Shown here piece by piece: positions 1 to 10,358 of a stretch of 64,000 bases of DNA. The notes under the pieces are model-generated. The model was not told the DNA's origin. It saw only the letters and a list, made by a program, of their open reading frames with translations, and ran no database searches. The stretch is from assembly GCF_025244705.1 (NCBI RefSeq), contig NZ_CP104207.1, positions 1,240,001 through 1,304,000 on the forward strand, written 5' to 3'. The translations under genes were made by a program, and so were the position numbers. The DNA comes from Sphingopyxis sp. PET50. Its GTDB lineage: Bacteria > Pseudomonadota > Alphaproteobacteria > Sphingomonadales > Sphingomonadaceae. Position 1 is the first letter of the stretch; each line of letters begins with the position of its first letter.

Positions 1-2
1 GC

Positions 3-1070
3 GCCGACCGCCCGAGCTTCCTCGTCATCAACGCCGACGAATCCGAGCCCGGCAGCTGCAAGGACCGCGAAATCATCCGCCACGATCCGCACAAGCTGAT
101 CGAGGGCGCGCTGATCGCCGGCTATGCGATGCGCGCGCGCGCGGCCTATATCTATATCCGCGGCGAGTTCATCCGCGAGGCCGAAACGCTCTTCGCCGCC
201 GTGCAGGAGGCTTATGACGCCGGCCTGCTCGGCAAGAATGCGGCGAAGTCGGGCTATGATTTCGACGTCTTCGTCCACCGCGGCGCCGGCGCCTATATTT
301 GCGGCGAAGAAACCGCGATGATCGAGAGCCTCGAGGGCAAGAAGGGCCAGCCGCGCCTGAAACCGCCGTTCCCGGCGGGCGCGGGCCTCTATGGCTGCCC
401 GACGACGGTCAACAATGTCGAGAGCATCGCGGTCGTCCCCACGATCCTGCGGCGCGGTGCGACCTGGTTCTCCTCCTTCGGGCGCGAGAACAACAAGGGC
501 ACCAAGCTCTTCCAGATCAGCGGCCATGTCGAGCGGCCGTGCGTCGTCGAGGAAGAGATGGGCATTCCTTTCCGCGACCTCATCGAAAAGCATTGCGGCG
601 GCATCCGCGGCGGCTGGGACAATCTGCTCGCGGTGATCCCCGGCGGATCGTCGGTGCCGCTCGTTCCGGCGGCCGAGATCATGGACGCGCCGATGGATTT
701 CGACGGGCTGAAGGCGCTCGGATCGGGTCTCGGCACCGCCGCCGCGATCGTGATGGACAAGTCGACCGACGTCGTCCAGGCGATCAGCCGCATCAGCTAT
801 TTCTACAAGCACGAGAGCTGCGGCCAGTGCACCCCGTGCCGCGAAGGCACCGGCTGGATGTGGCGCGTGATGGAACGGCTGCGCACCGGCGATGCCGATA
901 TCAGCGAAATCGACACGCTCCACGACGTGACCAAGCAGGTGGAAGGCCACACCATCTGCGCATTGGGCGACGCGGCGGCATGGCCGATCCAGGGCCTGAT
1001 CCGCCACTTCCGCCCCGAGCTCGAACGCCGCATCCGCGACAACGGCGGCGCGCTGGAGGCGGCGGAGTGA
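3..1070 (+). CDS. nuoF: NADH-quinone oxidoreductase subunit F (3' part, start outside window)
   Basis: This is the FMN and 4Fe-4S subunit of complex I that accepts electrons from NADH. The frame is open from base 3, so the N-terminus lies before the window. The visible part opens with the family segment [14 protein letters not shown] and continues with the FMN/NADH site [12 protein letters not shown]. Near the C-terminus come the N3 cluster ligands in [12 protein letters not shown] and a further cysteine in [11 protein letters not shown]. The stop TGA overlaps a GTG start of the next gene, so translation is probably coupled. Identity is certain from these motifs and from nuoG downstream. NuoE would be expected just upstream. 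Confidence 0.97.
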   Translation, partial: ADRPSFLVINADESEPGSCKDREIIRHDPHKLIEGALIAGYAMRARAAYIYIRGEFIREAETLFAAVQEAYDAGLLGKNAAKSGYDFDVFVHRGAGAYICGEETAMIESLEGKKGQPRLKPPFPAGAGLYGCPTTVNNVESIAVVPTILRRGATWFSSFGRENNKGTKLFQISGHVERPCVVEEEMGIPFRDLIEKHCGGIRGGWDNLLAVIPGGSSVPLVPAAEIMDAPMDFDGLKALGSGLGTAAAIVMDKSTDVVQAISRISYFYKHESCGQCTPCREGTGWMWRVMERLRTGDADISEIDTLHDVTKQVEGHTICALGDAAAWPIQGLIRHFRPELERRIRDNGGALEAAE

Positions 1071-1690
1071 AGCTGCTGTCCAAAATCGTCGCCGCCGTCA
1101 CAGCCATGACGCTGCTGCTGACCGCCGCCAACGCGCAATTGGGGGACGCGCCCGTCCTGTCTACGCCGGAAGTCCGCAAGATCCTGGGGACGCCGACCTT
1201 CGACGGCAGCGATTTCTACGACGCTAAATCACAGGCGCTCTATTGCTATTATGAAGAAAATAAGCAGCTGACGTCGGATTTCATCGTCGAACAGGTCGCG
1301 GCGGGGGCGGACAGCCTGACCAAGACGCCGATCGAAATGAACCCGTCGCCGTGCATGGATAAATTCCATGCCTTTGCGGCGCAGCCGCGTTTCAACGACG
1401 GCACCGGGCTGTTCCCGCGCGAATGGACCTATCAGGATGTCCGCGGCGCCCTCATCCGCTACATCGCCAGCTGCATCTGGGAGCGCGATACCGACGCGGT
1501 GCGCGCCAGCATCGCGGATCTTGCCGATTACAAGGGGATCGGCGATCACCTGCGCACCAAATATCGCGACGGCGTCTATTCCGCCGCAGGTACCGCCTGC
1601 TTTGCCGGTTTCGACGCCTTCGAGGCTGGCGACCTGACCTTCAGCTACAATCTTCTTCAGCAATTGCTCCTGCGCAGAGAACTCGACTGA
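1067..1690 (+). CDS. Secreted protein of unknown function between nuoF and nuoG
   Basis: This encodes 207 residues and no family is recognised. The GTG start overlaps the nuoF stop (GTGA), and the stop overlaps the nuoG ATG (TGATG), so the gene sits inside the nuo operon with coupled translation. Residues 1-23 look like a signal peptide ([13 protein letters not shown], then a hydrophobic run ending TAANA), predicting a periplasmic protein. The mature part has four to five cysteines (CYY, CMDKF, SCIWERD, ACFAG) that could form disulfides, and is otherwise mixed polar. A direct role in complex I is unlikely for a periplasmic protein, and its insertion here may simply be tolerated. Function unknown. 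Confidence 0.8.
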   Translation: MKLLSKIVAAVTAMTLLLTAANAQLGDAPVLSTPEVRKILGTPTFDGSDFYDAKSQALYCYYEENKQLTSDFIVEQVAAGADSLTKTPIEMNPSPCMDKFHAFAAQPRFNDGTGLFPREWTYQDVRGALIRYIASCIWERDTDAVRASIADLADYKGIGDHLRTKYRDGVYSAAGTACFAGFDAFEAGDLTFSYNLLQQLLLRRELD

Positions 1691-3702
1691 TGCCCAAAGT
1701 AACCGTAGACGGCGTGGAACTCGACGTCCCGCAGGGCGCCACCGTCCTGCAGGCGTGCGAGCTGGCGGGGAAGGAAATTCCCCGTTTCTGCTATCATGAA
1801 CGCCTCTCGATCGCCGGCAATTGCCGCATGTGCCTCGTCGAGGTCGCGCCGGGGCCGCCGAAGCCGCAGGCGTCGTGCGCGCTGCCCATCGCCGAAGGGC
1901 AGGTGATCAAGACCGACAGCCCGATGGTCAAGAAGGCGCGCGAGGGGGTGATGGAGTTCCTGCTCATCAACCACCCGCTCGACTGCCCGATCTGCGACCA
2001 GGGCGGCGAATGCGACCTGCAGGACCAGTCGGTCGCCTATGGCCGCGGCGGTTCGCGCTATGACGAGAACAAGCGCGCGGTGACCGAGAAATATATGGGT
2101 CCGATCGTCAAGACGGTGATGACCCGCTGCATCCAGTGCACGCGCTGCGTCCGCTTCGCGGAGGAAGTCGCGGGCGTGGAGGACATCGGCGCCATCTATC
2201 GCGGCGAGAATATGCAGATCACGTCGTATCTCGAACATGCGGTGAACAGCGAGCTTTCGGGCAATATCGTCGATCTGTGCCCGGTCGGCGCGCTGACGTC
2301 GAAGCCATACGCCTTCGAGGCGAGGCCTTGGGAGCTCACCAAGACGCTGGGCATCGACATGATGGACGCGGTGGGCACCAACGTCCGTATCGACAGCCGT
2401 GGGCGCCAGGTGCTGCGCGTGCTGCCGCGCGTCAACGACGATGTGAACGAGGAATGGGCGAGCGACAAGACGCGCCACCATGTCGACGGCCTGATCCGCC
2501 GCCGCCTCGACCGGCCTTATGTGCGCAAGGACGGCCAGCTCGTCGAAGCGAGTTGGGCGGACGCCTTCGCCGCGATCAAGGCGGTGGACGCCGGATCGTC
2601 GGTCGCCGCGGTCGCGGGCGACATGGCCGATTGCGAGACGATGTTCGCGGCCAGGGCGCTGGTCCATGCGCTCGGCGGCAGCCTGCTCGAAGGACGGCAG
2701 ACGGGGCTCGATTACGACCTCACCAGCCTGTCGGCGGTCAATTTCAATACGACCATCGCCGAGGCCGAAAACGCCGACGTGATCCTGCTCGTCGGCACCA
2801 ACTTGCGCTGGGAAGCGCCGCTCATCAACACGCGTGTCCGCAAGGCAGTGTGGAAGAAGGGGGCGAAGGTCTTCGGCATCGGCCCGGAGGTCGATCTGAC
2901 CTACAAGGTCGAGTGGCTCGGCGACGATGCGTCGCTCGTCGCGAAGCTGCCGGGGCATGTGACCGACGCGCTGGAGCGCGCCGAACGGCCGATGCTGGTG
3001 TTTGGCGGCGGCGCGCTGTCGGTGCCGGGCGTGCACGGCGCGGGCCTCGCGCTCGCCAAGGCGGTGGATGCGGTCAAAGACGGCTGGAACGGCTTCAACG
3101 TCGTGCATTTCTCGGCCGCGCGCATGGGATCGCTGATGCTCGGCTACGGCCTGCCTGGCGGGATCAAGGATATCGCCGCTGCCAAGCCGAAGCTCGCCTT
3201 CTTTCTCGGCGCCGACGAGGTCGATTTCTCCGCCTTCGCCGACACGTTCAAAGTCTATGTCGGTCACCATGGCGACAAGGGCGCGCATGCCGCCGACGTC
3301 ATCCTGCCCGCCGCGGCGTGGACCGAAAAGGATTTCACGACGGTCAACACCGAGGGCCGCGTCCAGCGCAGCGAAAAGGCGGTGTTCGCCCCCGGCGACG
3401 CGCGCGAGGACTGGAGCATCTTTCGCGCCCTCGCCGATGCGCTCGGCGTGTCGGTGGGCTTTGACAGCTTCGACCAGTGCCGCGCGGCGATGATCGCGGC
3501 GGTGCCGGCGCTCGGGCAGGAAGGGCTGGCCGACTATGGCTGGACGGTGCCCGAACTGCCCGCAAAGCCCGAAGCGCGCGCGATCCCGTCGCCGATCAAG
3601 GATTTCTATCTCACCAACGCCATCTGCCGCGCGTCGCCGACGATGCAGCGCTGCTCGGAAGAGCTGATTCATGGCGCCGATTTTGCGGAGGCCGCGGAAT
3701 GA
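1690..3702 (+). CDS. nuoG: NADH-quinone oxidoreductase subunit G
   Basis: This is the large Fe-S subunit of the peripheral arm of complex I, 670 residues. The N-terminal 2Fe-2S domain has C34, C45, C48 and C63. The His-Cys cluster follows in HPLDCPICDQGGEC (H95, C99, C102, C108). The 4Fe-4S site is C147, C150, C153 and C197 (DLCPVGA). A molybdopterin-oxidoreductase-like domain without catalytic function makes up the rest. ATG at 1690 overlaps the previous stop, and the ATGA at the end overlaps the next start. Length matches alphaproteobacterial NuoG, which is shorter than the enterobacterial form. Confidence 0.97.
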   Translation: MPKVTVDGVELDVPQGATVLQACELAGKEIPRFCYHERLSIAGNCRMCLVEVAPGPPKPQASCALPIAEGQVIKTDSPMVKKAREGVMEFLLINHPLDCPICDQGGECDLQDQSVAYGRGGSRYDENKRAVTEKYMGPIVKTVMTRCIQCTRCVRFAEEVAGVEDIGAIYRGENMQITSYLEHAVNSELSGNIVDLCPVGALTSKPYAFEARPWELTKTLGIDMMDAVGTNVRIDSRGRQVLRVLPRVNDDVNEEWASDKTRHHVDGLIRRRLDRPYVRKDGQLVEASWADAFAAIKAVDAGSSVAAVAGDMADCETMFAARALVHALGGSLLEGRQTGLDYDLTSLSAVNFNTTIAEAENADVILLVGTNLRWEAPLINTRVRKAVWKKGAKVFGIGPEVDLTYKVEWLGDDASLVAKLPGHVTDALERAERPMLVFGGGALSVPGVHGAGLALAKAVDAVKDGWNGFNVVHFSAARMGSLMLGYGLPGGIKDIAAAKPKLAFFLGADEVDFSAFADTFKVYVGHHGDKGAHAADVILPAAAWTEKDFTTVNTEGRVQRSEKAVFAPGDAREDWSIFRALADALGVSVGFDSFDQCRAAMIAAVPALGQEGLADYGWTVPELPAKPEARAIPSPIKDFYLTNAICRASPTMQRCSEELIHGADFAEAAE

Positions 3703-3974
3703 GGGGCGACCTTCCCGAATGGGTCCAGCGCAGCCCGCGCCTTTTCTACGCGGCGGCAGTGCTCCTGTTCTTTGCCTATTTTGCGTTGGGCGTTGTCGAA
3801 ATCAACGGCATGGCTTCTCCCTACGCCGACCAGTCGGCGCTCCGCCTTGCAACCTTGCGGGTGCTTGCCGATGCGCTGCGCGAAGCGATTTACGCGGTTG
3901 GTACCGGGGTACTGATCCATGTGGCGCTGGCAATCTGGGGGCGCATGCAAATCAAAACGGAGGCCGCGGAATGA
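3699..3974 (+). CDS. Small membrane protein inside the nuo operon
   Basis: This encodes 91 residues, with a start overlapping the nuoG stop (ATGA) and a stop overlapping the next ATG. There are two hydrophobic segments, around residues 15-32 (LFYAAAVLLFFAYFALGVV) and 64-82 (AIYAVGTGVLIHVALAIWG), separated by a polar stretch with ALREA. No family recognised. Position between nuoG and nuoH and the coupled translation suggest a membrane-located accessory or neutral passenger of complex I. That role is inferred only from position. Confidence 0.7.
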   Translation: MRGDLPEWVQRSPRLFYAAAVLLFFAYFALGVVEINGMASPYADQSALRLATLRVLADALREAIYAVGTGVLIHVALAIWGRMQIKTEAAE

Positions 3975-4111
3975 CCCCGGTACATGCCATCGCGTCCATG
4001 CTGCTCGCCGGCATGGGCTATGCCGTCTGGCGCGGCTTCAATCCCAAGGACAAGTCGGAGCGGCCCGGCCCCCATAACGGCTGGCGCAACCAGGACGGGA
4101 CCCGGAAATGA
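3971..4111 (+). CDS. 46-residue small membrane-associated protein in the nuo operon
   Basis: This short frame starts [20 protein letters not shown] and ends with a charged tail rich in Lys, Arg, Asn and Gly. One hydrophobic segment covers about residues 5-19. Start and stop each overlap the neighbouring genes by four bases (ATGA), so it is contiguous with the operon reading pattern and unlikely to be chance. No family is recognised. A single-span subunit-like or assembly role is possible but unsupported beyond position. Confidence 0.6.
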   Translation: MTPVHAIASMLLAGMGYAVWRGFNPKDKSERPGPHNGWRNQDGTRK

Positions 4112-5334
4112 CCGAGTTCTTTCAGGATTTCCAATTTCTTGGCCTGCCATGGGAATGGGCGCGCGTCACCATGTCTTATGACGCGGCATGGGCGCTGGCG
4201 ACGATCTGCGGCATCCTGCTGATCGCGCTGCCGCTGATGCTCGCGGTCGCGATGATCATCTATGCCGACCGCAAGATCTGGGCGGCGATCGCGCTGCGCC
4301 GCGGTCCGAACGTCGTCGGCCCCTTCGGCCTGCTGCAGTCGTTCGCCGACGGTCTGAAGGTGTTCCTGCAGGAAACGATCATTCCGTCGAGCGCCAACCG
4401 CGGGCTGTTCCTGATCGCACCGATCATCACCTTCACCGTGGCGCTGATGGCGTGGGCGGTGATCCCGTTCAATTCGGGCGCGGTGCTCGCCGACATCAAT
4501 GTCGGGCTGCTCTACATCCTCGCGATCTCGTCGCTCGGCGTTTACGGCGTCATCCTGTCGGGCTGGTCGTCGAACTCGAAATACCCGTTTTTCAGCGCCT
4601 TGCGCGCGTCGGCGCAGATGATCTCCTATGAAGTGTCGATCGGTTTCATCCTGATCGGCGTCGTGCTCTATGCCGGCAGCTTCAACATGAATGCGATCGT
4701 GAAGGCGCAGGAAGGGTTTGGGCTCGGCATCGTCAATGCCTTCGGCTTCAACCTTTTGCTCTTCCCGCTGGCGGTGATGTTCCTGATCTCGGCGCTCGCC
4801 GAAACCGCGCGCGCGCCGTTCGACCTGACCGAAGCGGAAAGCGAGCTCGTCGCGGGTTACCAGACCGAATATTCGTCGATGAGCTTCGCGCTGTTCTGGC
4901 TCGGCGAATATGCCAACGTCCTCCTGATGTGCACGCTCAACGCGGTGCTGTTCTGGGGCGGCTGGCTGCCGCCGCTCAACATCGACCTGATCCCCTGGTT
5001 CGACATTCCGGGCGTGATCTGGCTGTTCGCGAAGATCCTCTTCTTCTTCTTCGTGTTCAGCTGGGTGAAGGCGACCGTCCCGCGCTACCGCTATGACCAG
5101 CTGATGCGGCTGGGCTGGAAAATCTTTCTGCCGATCTCGCTGATCTGGATCTTCCTGATCTCGGGCTGGCTGATGGTGACCCGCTACGGCGACTGCCGTG
5201 ACAGCGAGCGCGTCTATATTTCGCAAATGACCGACAATGAGACGGGCAAGACCTATCGCGGCGGGCCGCCGAAAAACAGCTGGGACGGCATCTGCCGCAG
5301 CAAAATTCAGGGTTCCACGAAGGTGTCGTCATGA
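4108..5334 (+). CDS. nuoH: NADH-quinone oxidoreductase subunit H
   Basis: This is the membrane subunit next to the quinone site. The core shows the diagnostic [17 protein letters not shown] segment, a GLKVFLQE motif, and the acidic loop [18 protein letters not shown] that faces the quinone chamber. It has about eight transmembrane helices and ends its membrane part with [15 protein letters not shown]. At 408 residues it is longer than the usual 325-350. About 50 polar residues containing two cysteines (GDCRDS, GICRSK) follow the last helix. The stop TGA overlaps the ATG of nuoI. Confidence 0.96.
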   Translation: MTEFFQDFQFLGLPWEWARVTMSYDAAWALATICGILLIALPLMLAVAMIIYADRKIWAAIALRRGPNVVGPFGLLQSFADGLKVFLQETIIPSSANRGLFLIAPIITFTVALMAWAVIPFNSGAVLADINVGLLYILAISSLGVYGVILSGWSSNSKYPFFSALRASAQMISYEVSIGFILIGVVLYAGSFNMNAIVKAQEGFGLGIVNAFGFNLLLFPLAVMFLISALAETARAPFDLTEAESELVAGYQTEYSSMSFALFWLGEYANVLLMCTLNAVLFWGGWLPPLNIDLIPWFDIPGVIWLFAKILFFFFVFSWVKATVPRYRYDQLMRLGWKIFLPISLIWIFLISGWLMVTRYGDCRDSERVYISQMTDNETGKTYRGGPPKNSWDGICRSKIQGSTKVSS

Positions 5335-5819
5335 CCACTATCGCCCATCTCGTCAAAAGCTTCACCTTGTGGGAATTCGTGAAGGCACACGCCCTCACGC
5401 TCAAATATTTCTTCAAGCCCAAGGCGACGATCAACTATCCGTTCGAGAAGAACCCGCTGTCGCCCCGCTTCCGCGGCGAGCATGCGTTGCGCCGTTATCC
5501 GAACGGCGAGGAACGCTGCATTGCTTGCAAGCTGTGCGAAGCGGTGTGCCCGGCGCAGGCGATCACGATCGAGGCCGAGCCGCGCGATGACGGATCGCGC
5601 CGCACGACGCGCTACGACATCGACATGACGAAATGCATCTATTGCGGCTTCTGCCAGGAGGCATGTCCCGTGGATGCGATCGTCGAGGGACCCAACTTCG
5701 AATATGCGACCGAAACGCGCGAAGAACTGCTCTACGACAAGGCCAAGCTGCTCGCCAACGGCGACAAATGGGAACGCGCGATCGCGGCGAATCTTGCCGC
5801 CGACGCGCCCTACCGGTAA
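5331..5819 (+). CDS. nuoI: NADH-quinone oxidoreductase subunit I
   Basis: This 162-residue ferredoxin-like subunit carries clusters N6a and N6b and hands electrons towards quinone. Two complete 4Fe-4S motifs are visible: [12 protein letters not shown] (C63, C66, C69, C73) and [12 protein letters not shown] (C102, C105, C108, C112). The N-terminus has the membrane-surface helix typical of the family ([19 protein letters not shown]). ATG overlaps the nuoH stop. Confidence 0.97.
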   Translation: MTTIAHLVKSFTLWEFVKAHALTLKYFFKPKATINYPFEKNPLSPRFRGEHALRRYPNGEERCIACKLCEAVCPAQAITIEAEPRDDGSRRTTRYDIDMTKCIYCGFCQEACPVDAIVEGPNFEYATETREELLYDKAKLLANGDKWERAIAANLAADAPYR

Positions 5820-5831
5820 GGGCGCGCACGC

Positions 5832-6443
5832 ATGATTCAGGTCGCCGCCTTCTGGCTCTTCGCCACCATCGTGATCGCTTCGGCGGCGATGGTGATCTTT
5901 GCCCGCAACCCGGTCCACAGCGTGATGTGGCTGATCCTCGCTTTCTTCAACGCGGCAGGGCTGATGCTGCTCGCGGGGGCCGAGTTCATCGCGATGCTGC
6001 TCGTCATCGTCTATGTCGGCGCGGTCGCGGTGCTGTTCCTGTTCGTCGTGATGATGCTCGACATCGACTTCGCCGAGTTGCGCGCCGGGTTCGTGCGCTA
6101 TTTGCCGCTGGGCGCGCTGGTCGCTATCATCCTCGCGGCCGAGATGATCTTTGCGGTCGGCGCCTGGAGCGCTGGCGGGGTCGATCTTGCGACCCGCGCG
6201 GCCCCCGTCGTCACCGACAAGAGCAATATCCAGCAGATCGGCGAACTGCTCTATACGCGCTACATCTTCCTGTTCGAAGCGGCGGGCATCGTCCTGCTCG
6301 TCGCGATGATCGGCGCGATCGTGCTGACCCACCGCCAGCGCGGCGGCGTGCGCATCCAGAATGTCTCGGCGCAGAACCAGCGCCGTCCGGAGGATGCGAC
6401 GCGCCTCGTCGATCCGGGCGTCGGACAGGGGGTACAGCTGTGA
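5832..6443 (+). CDS. nuoJ: NADH-quinone oxidoreductase subunit J
   Basis: This is a 203-residue membrane subunit with five hydrophobic segments. The conserved helix appears as [29 protein letters not shown] sequence around residues 55-80. The C-terminus is polar ([14 protein letters not shown]). A 12-base gap separates it from nuoI, and its TGA overlaps the GTG start of nuoK. Length and order are typical for the family. Confidence 0.95.
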   Translation: MIQVAAFWLFATIVIASAAMVIFARNPVHSVMWLILAFFNAAGLMLLAGAEFIAMLLVIVYVGAVAVLFLFVVMMLDIDFAELRAGFVRYLPLGALVAIILAAEMIFAVGAWSAGGVDLATRAAPVVTDKSNIQQIGELLYTRYIFLFEAAGIVLLVAMIGAIVLTHRQRGGVRIQNVSAQNQRRPEDATRLVDPGVGQGVQL

Positions 6444-6745
6444 TCTCGGTCGGCCATTATCTCGCCGTTTCGGCGGTGCTGTTCACGCTCGGCGTGCTCG
6501 GCATTTTCATCAACCGCAAGAATATCATCGTCATCCTGATGGCGATCGAGCTGATCCTGCTCGCGGTGAACATCAACCTTGTCGCGTTCAGCGCGGCGCT
6601 GAACGATCTCGTCGGGCAGGTCTTCGCGATGTTCGTGCTGACCGTCGCCGCGGGCGAGGCGGCGATCGGGCTTGCCATTCTCGTGATCTATTTCCGCGGC
6701 CGCGGCACCATCGCGGTCGATGACGCCAACCGGATGAAGGGGTAA
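6440..6745 (+). CDS. nuoK: NADH-quinone oxidoreductase subunit K
   Basis: This is a 101-residue, three-helix proton channel subunit. The conserved segments [20 protein letters not shown] (with the membrane Glu) and [18 protein letters not shown] (second membrane Glu) are present. Start is GTG at 6440, overlapping the nuoJ stop as GTGA. This gives the usual NuoK N-terminus ISVGHYL, which supports the choice. Confidence 0.96.
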   Translation: MISVGHYLAVSAVLFTLGVLGIFINRKNIIVILMAIELILLAVNINLVAFSAALNDLVGQVFAMFVLTVAAGEAAIGLAILVIYFRGRGTIAVDDANRMKG

Positions 6746-6749
6746 ACCG

Positions 6750-8798
6750 GTGATCCAGGCGATCGTTTTCCTGCCGCTGTTCGCGGCGCTTGTCGCAGGG
6801 CTGGGCCAGCGGGCCATCGGCCCCTTCGCGTCGAAGCTGATCACCACGGGTGCGCTGTTCGCGAGCTGCGCCCTGAGCTGGCCGATCTTCCTGTCCTTCG
6901 TGACGGGCGGCGGCGGAGAGGCCGACGTCGTGACCGTGCTCCACTGGGTCAGCTCGGGCGCGCTCGAGTTCAACTGGGAGCTGCGCGTCGATACGCTGAC
7001 CGCGGTGATGCTCGTCGTCATCACGACGGTGTCGGCGCTCGTCCACCTCTACAGCTGGGGCTATATGGAGGAGGACCCGGACCAGCCGCGCTTCTTCGCC
7101 TATCTCTCGCTCTTCACCTTCGCGATGCTGATGCTCGTGACGGCGAATAACCTCGTGCAGATGTTCTTCGGCTGGGAAGGCGTCGGTCTCGCCTCCTATC
7201 TGCTGATCGGTTTCTGGTACAAGAAGCCGAGCGCCAATGCCGCCGCGATCAAGGCGTTCGTCGTCAACCGCGTCGGCGACCTCGGCTTCATGCTCGGCAT
7301 CTTCGGCACCTTCCTCGTGTTCGGCACCGTCTCGATCCCCGCGATCCTCGACGCCGCGCCGGGCATGGCGGGGAGCAGCATCACCTTCCTGGGGATGCGG
7401 CTCGACACGATGACGATCCTGTGCCTGCTGCTGTTCGTCGGGGCGATGGGCAAGTCGGCGCAGCTCGGCCTGCACACCTGGCTTCCCGACGCCATGGAGG
7501 GCCCGACCCCGGTGTCGGCGCTGATCCACGCCGCGACGATGGTCACCGCGGGCGTGTTCATGGTCTGCCGCCTGTCGCCGATGTTCGAGACCGCGCCCGT
7601 CGCGCTCGGCGTCGTCACCTTCGTCGGCGCCGCGACCTGCTTCTTCGCCGCGACGGTCGGCACGACGCAGTGGGATATCAAGCGCGTCATCGCCTATTCG
7701 ACCTGTTCGCAGCTCGGCTACATGTTCTTCGCGGCGGGCGTCGGCGCCTATGGCGCGGCGATGTTCCACCTGTTTACGCACGCCTTCTTCAAGGCCCTGC
7801 TGTTCCTCGGCGCGGGTTCGGTGATCCATGCGATGCACCATGAACAGGACATGCGCTATTATGGCGGCCTCAGGAAGCATATCCCGCTCACTTACTGGGC
7901 GATGATGATGGGGACGCTGGCGATCACCGGCGTCGGTATCGCCGGCGTGGTCGGCTTCGCGGGCTTCTATTCGAAGGACGGTATCCTCGAGGCCGCGTTC
8001 GCGGCGGGCGGCGGCGGCCAAGTCGCTTTCTGGGTCGGCATCTTCGCCGCGCTGCTCACCAGCTTCTATTCGTGGCGCCTCGTCTTCCTGACCTTCTATG
8101 GCAAGCCGCGCTGGGAGCAGAGCGAGCATATCCAGCACGCGGTCCACGACGATCGCGGTCATGACGACCATGCCCATGCGGCGCACGACGATCATCATCA
8201 TCATGACGCCAAGGGCGACGGCACGGCGGGATACCACCCGCACGAAAGCCCGCTGACCATGCTGATCCCGCTCGCAGTCCTGTCGGTCGGCGCGGTCTTC
8301 GCGGGCCTCGTCTTCCATCATCAGTTCATCTATCCGGAGGAAGGCGCAACCTTCTGGCGCGGCAGCATGCTGGCGTTCGACGCGCATCTGATGCACGCCG
8401 CGCACGAGGTGCCGTGGTGGGTGAAGTGGATGCCGTTCACGGTGATGGCGATCGGCCTGTTCCTGGCGTGGAACAGCTATATCCGCAACACCAGCCTGCC
8501 CGCGAAATTCGTGGCGCAGTTCGGGCTGCTGCACCGTTTCCTGTTCAACAAATGGTATTTCGACGAGCTCTACAACATCCTTTTCGTGAAGCCCGCCTTC
8601 GCGATCGGCCGCTTCTTCTGGAAGCGTGGGGATGAAGGCACCATCGACCGCTTCGGTCCCGATGGCGCCGCGGCGCTCGTGGAAGGGGGGACCCGGCTCG
8701 CGGTCCGGCTGCAATCGGGTTATGTTTATGGATATGCGTTCGTGATGTTGCTGGGGCTCGTCGGCCTTGCCAGCTGGGCCATGGTGAGGTTCCTGTGA
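6750..8798 (+). CDS. nuoL: NADH-quinone oxidoreductase subunit L
   Basis: This is the distal antiporter-like proton-pumping subunit, 682 residues, starting with GTG. Family segments include [16 protein letters not shown], the Lys/His channel region [19 protein letters not shown] with [16 protein letters not shown], and [15 protein letters not shown]. The long lateral helix and last TM lie at the C-terminus. A loop at about residues 460-500 is unusually rich in His and Asp ([20 protein letters not shown]) and could bind divalent metal. TGA overlaps the nuoM GTG. Confidence 0.97.
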   Translation: MIQAIVFLPLFAALVAGLGQRAIGPFASKLITTGALFASCALSWPIFLSFVTGGGGEADVVTVLHWVSSGALEFNWELRVDTLTAVMLVVITTVSALVHLYSWGYMEEDPDQPRFFAYLSLFTFAMLMLVTANNLVQMFFGWEGVGLASYLLIGFWYKKPSANAAAIKAFVVNRVGDLGFMLGIFGTFLVFGTVSIPAILDAAPGMAGSSITFLGMRLDTMTILCLLLFVGAMGKSAQLGLHTWLPDAMEGPTPVSALIHAATMVTAGVFMVCRLSPMFETAPVALGVVTFVGAATCFFAATVGTTQWDIKRVIAYSTCSQLGYMFFAAGVGAYGAAMFHLFTHAFFKALLFLGAGSVIHAMHHEQDMRYYGGLRKHIPLTYWAMMMGTLAITGVGIAGVVGFAGFYSKDGILEAAFAAGGGGQVAFWVGIFAALLTSFYSWRLVFLTFYGKPRWEQSEHIQHAVHDDRGHDDHAHAAHDDHHHHDAKGDGTAGYHPHESPLTMLIPLAVLSVGAVFAGLVFHHQFIYPEEGATFWRGSMLAFDAHLMHAAHEVPWWVKWMPFTVMAIGLFLAWNSYIRNTSLPAKFVAQFGLLHRFLFNKWYFDELYNILFVKPAFAIGRFFWKRGDEGTIDRFGPDGAAALVEGGTRLAVRLQSGYVYGYAFVMLLGLVGLASWAMVRFL

Positions 8799-10358
8799 GC
8801 TGCGGCAACGGAATCCTCTCGATGATGCTGGCGGTCCCCGCGGTCGCCGCGGTGGGCTGCCTGTTCCTCGGTGCCCGGCAGGCGCGCTGGGTCGCGCTCG
8901 TCGCGACTTTGGTCGATCTCGCGCTCGGCATCCTGCTGTGGGTCAGCTTCGACATCGGCGGTGCGCAATGGCAGTTCCAGGAACTGCACAAGGGGCTGTT
9001 CGGTCCCTTCGACTACGCGCTCGGGATCGACGGCATCGCGCTGGTTCTGATCCTGCTCAGCACCTTCCTGATGCCCTTCTGCATCCTTGCCAGCTGGGAA
9101 TCGGTGACCAAGCGCGTCGGCCTGTACATGGCGATGTTCCTCGTCATGGAAGTCGTCATGATCGGGGTATTCGCGGCGCAGGACCTGCTGCTCTTCTACA
9201 TCTTCTTCGAGGTCGAGCCTGATCCCGATGTATTTCATCATCGGCATCTGGGGCGGCGCGAACCGCAAATATGCGGCGTATAAATTCTTCCTCTATACGC
9301 TGCTCGGTTCGGTGCTGATGCTGATCGCGATGATCGCGATGATCGCGGAGGCCGGTACGACCGACATCCCGACGCTGATGAATTATGATTTCCCGGTCGA
9401 GATGCAGACCTGGCTGTGGCTTGCCTTCTTCGCCAGCCTCGCGGTCAAGATGCCGATGTGGCCGGTCCATACCTGGCTTCCCGACGCCCACGTCCAGGCG
9501 CCGACCGCGGGTTCGATGATCCTGGCGGGCGTGCTGCTCAAGATGGGCAGCTATGGCTTCGTCCGCTTCATGATGCCGATGTTTCCCGACGCGTCGGCGC
9601 AGCTCATGTGGATCGTCTTTGCGCTCTCGATGGTCGCGGTGGTATACACCAGCCTCGTCGCGCTGGTGCAGAGCGACATGAAGAAGCTCATCGCCTATTC
9701 GTCGATCGCGCATATGGCGATCGTCACCGCAGGCCTCTTCGCCTTCAATCAGCAGGGGATCGAGGGCGCGACGATCGTCATGCTCAGCCATGGCGTCGTC
9801 TCGGCGGCGCTCTTCTTCTGCGTCGGGGTGATCTACGACCGGCTGCACACGCGCGAGATCGACCGTTACGGCGGGCTCGCGGTGAACATGCCGGCCTATG
9901 CGCTGTTCTTCATGCTGTTCACGATGGCGTCGATCGGCTTGCCCGGCACCAGCGGTTTCGTCGGCGAATTCCTGAGCATCGCGGGCATTTACGAAGCATC
10001 GAGCTGGGTCGCCTTCATCTGCACCACCGGCATCATCCTCGGCGCAGCCTATATGCTCTATCTGTATCGCCGCGTCGTATTCGGCGACCTCACCAAGGAC
10101 GATGTGAAGGCGATGCCCGATCTCAAACCCCGCGAATGGGCGATCATGGTGCCGCTGGCCGCCGTCGCGCTGTGGATGGGCGTCTATCCCGAAAGCTTCC
10201 TCGCGCCGATCCGCGGCGACGTGACCACGGTGGTGGCGCGGCTGGCCCCCGCCAAGCCCGTCGGCGACGCGCATGTCAGCGCGGGCAGGCCGAAAGCCGC
10301 CGAACCCGCGCACGGAGAAGCGGCGGCCGAAGCGCACCATGCGGGAGGCAGCCAATGA
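8795..10358 (+). CDS. nuoM: NADH-quinone oxidoreductase subunit M (frame broken by one extra base)
   Basis: This antiporter-like proton-pumping subunit would be 520 residues once restored. The first frame runs from GTG 8795 and reads correctly to [10 protein letters not shown]. The second frame takes over at [13 protein letters not shown] and continues through [20 protein letters not shown] to the stop at 10358. Removing the A at 9216 (GTCG[A]GCCTG) gives FFEVGLIPMYFI, exactly the family sequence, so an insertion error is most likely. Start overlaps the nuoL stop, and the end overlaps the nuoN ATG. If the break were real, complex I would lack an essential subunit. Confidence 0.93.

Noticed and set aside
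6588..8714. Antisense 708-codon frame opposite nuoL (and similar long antisense frames opposite nuoG, nuoN, ntrX and tamB)
   Set aside because: Arg/His/Asp-rich low-information sequence is typical of antisense strands in GC-rich genes, and the sense genes are certain.
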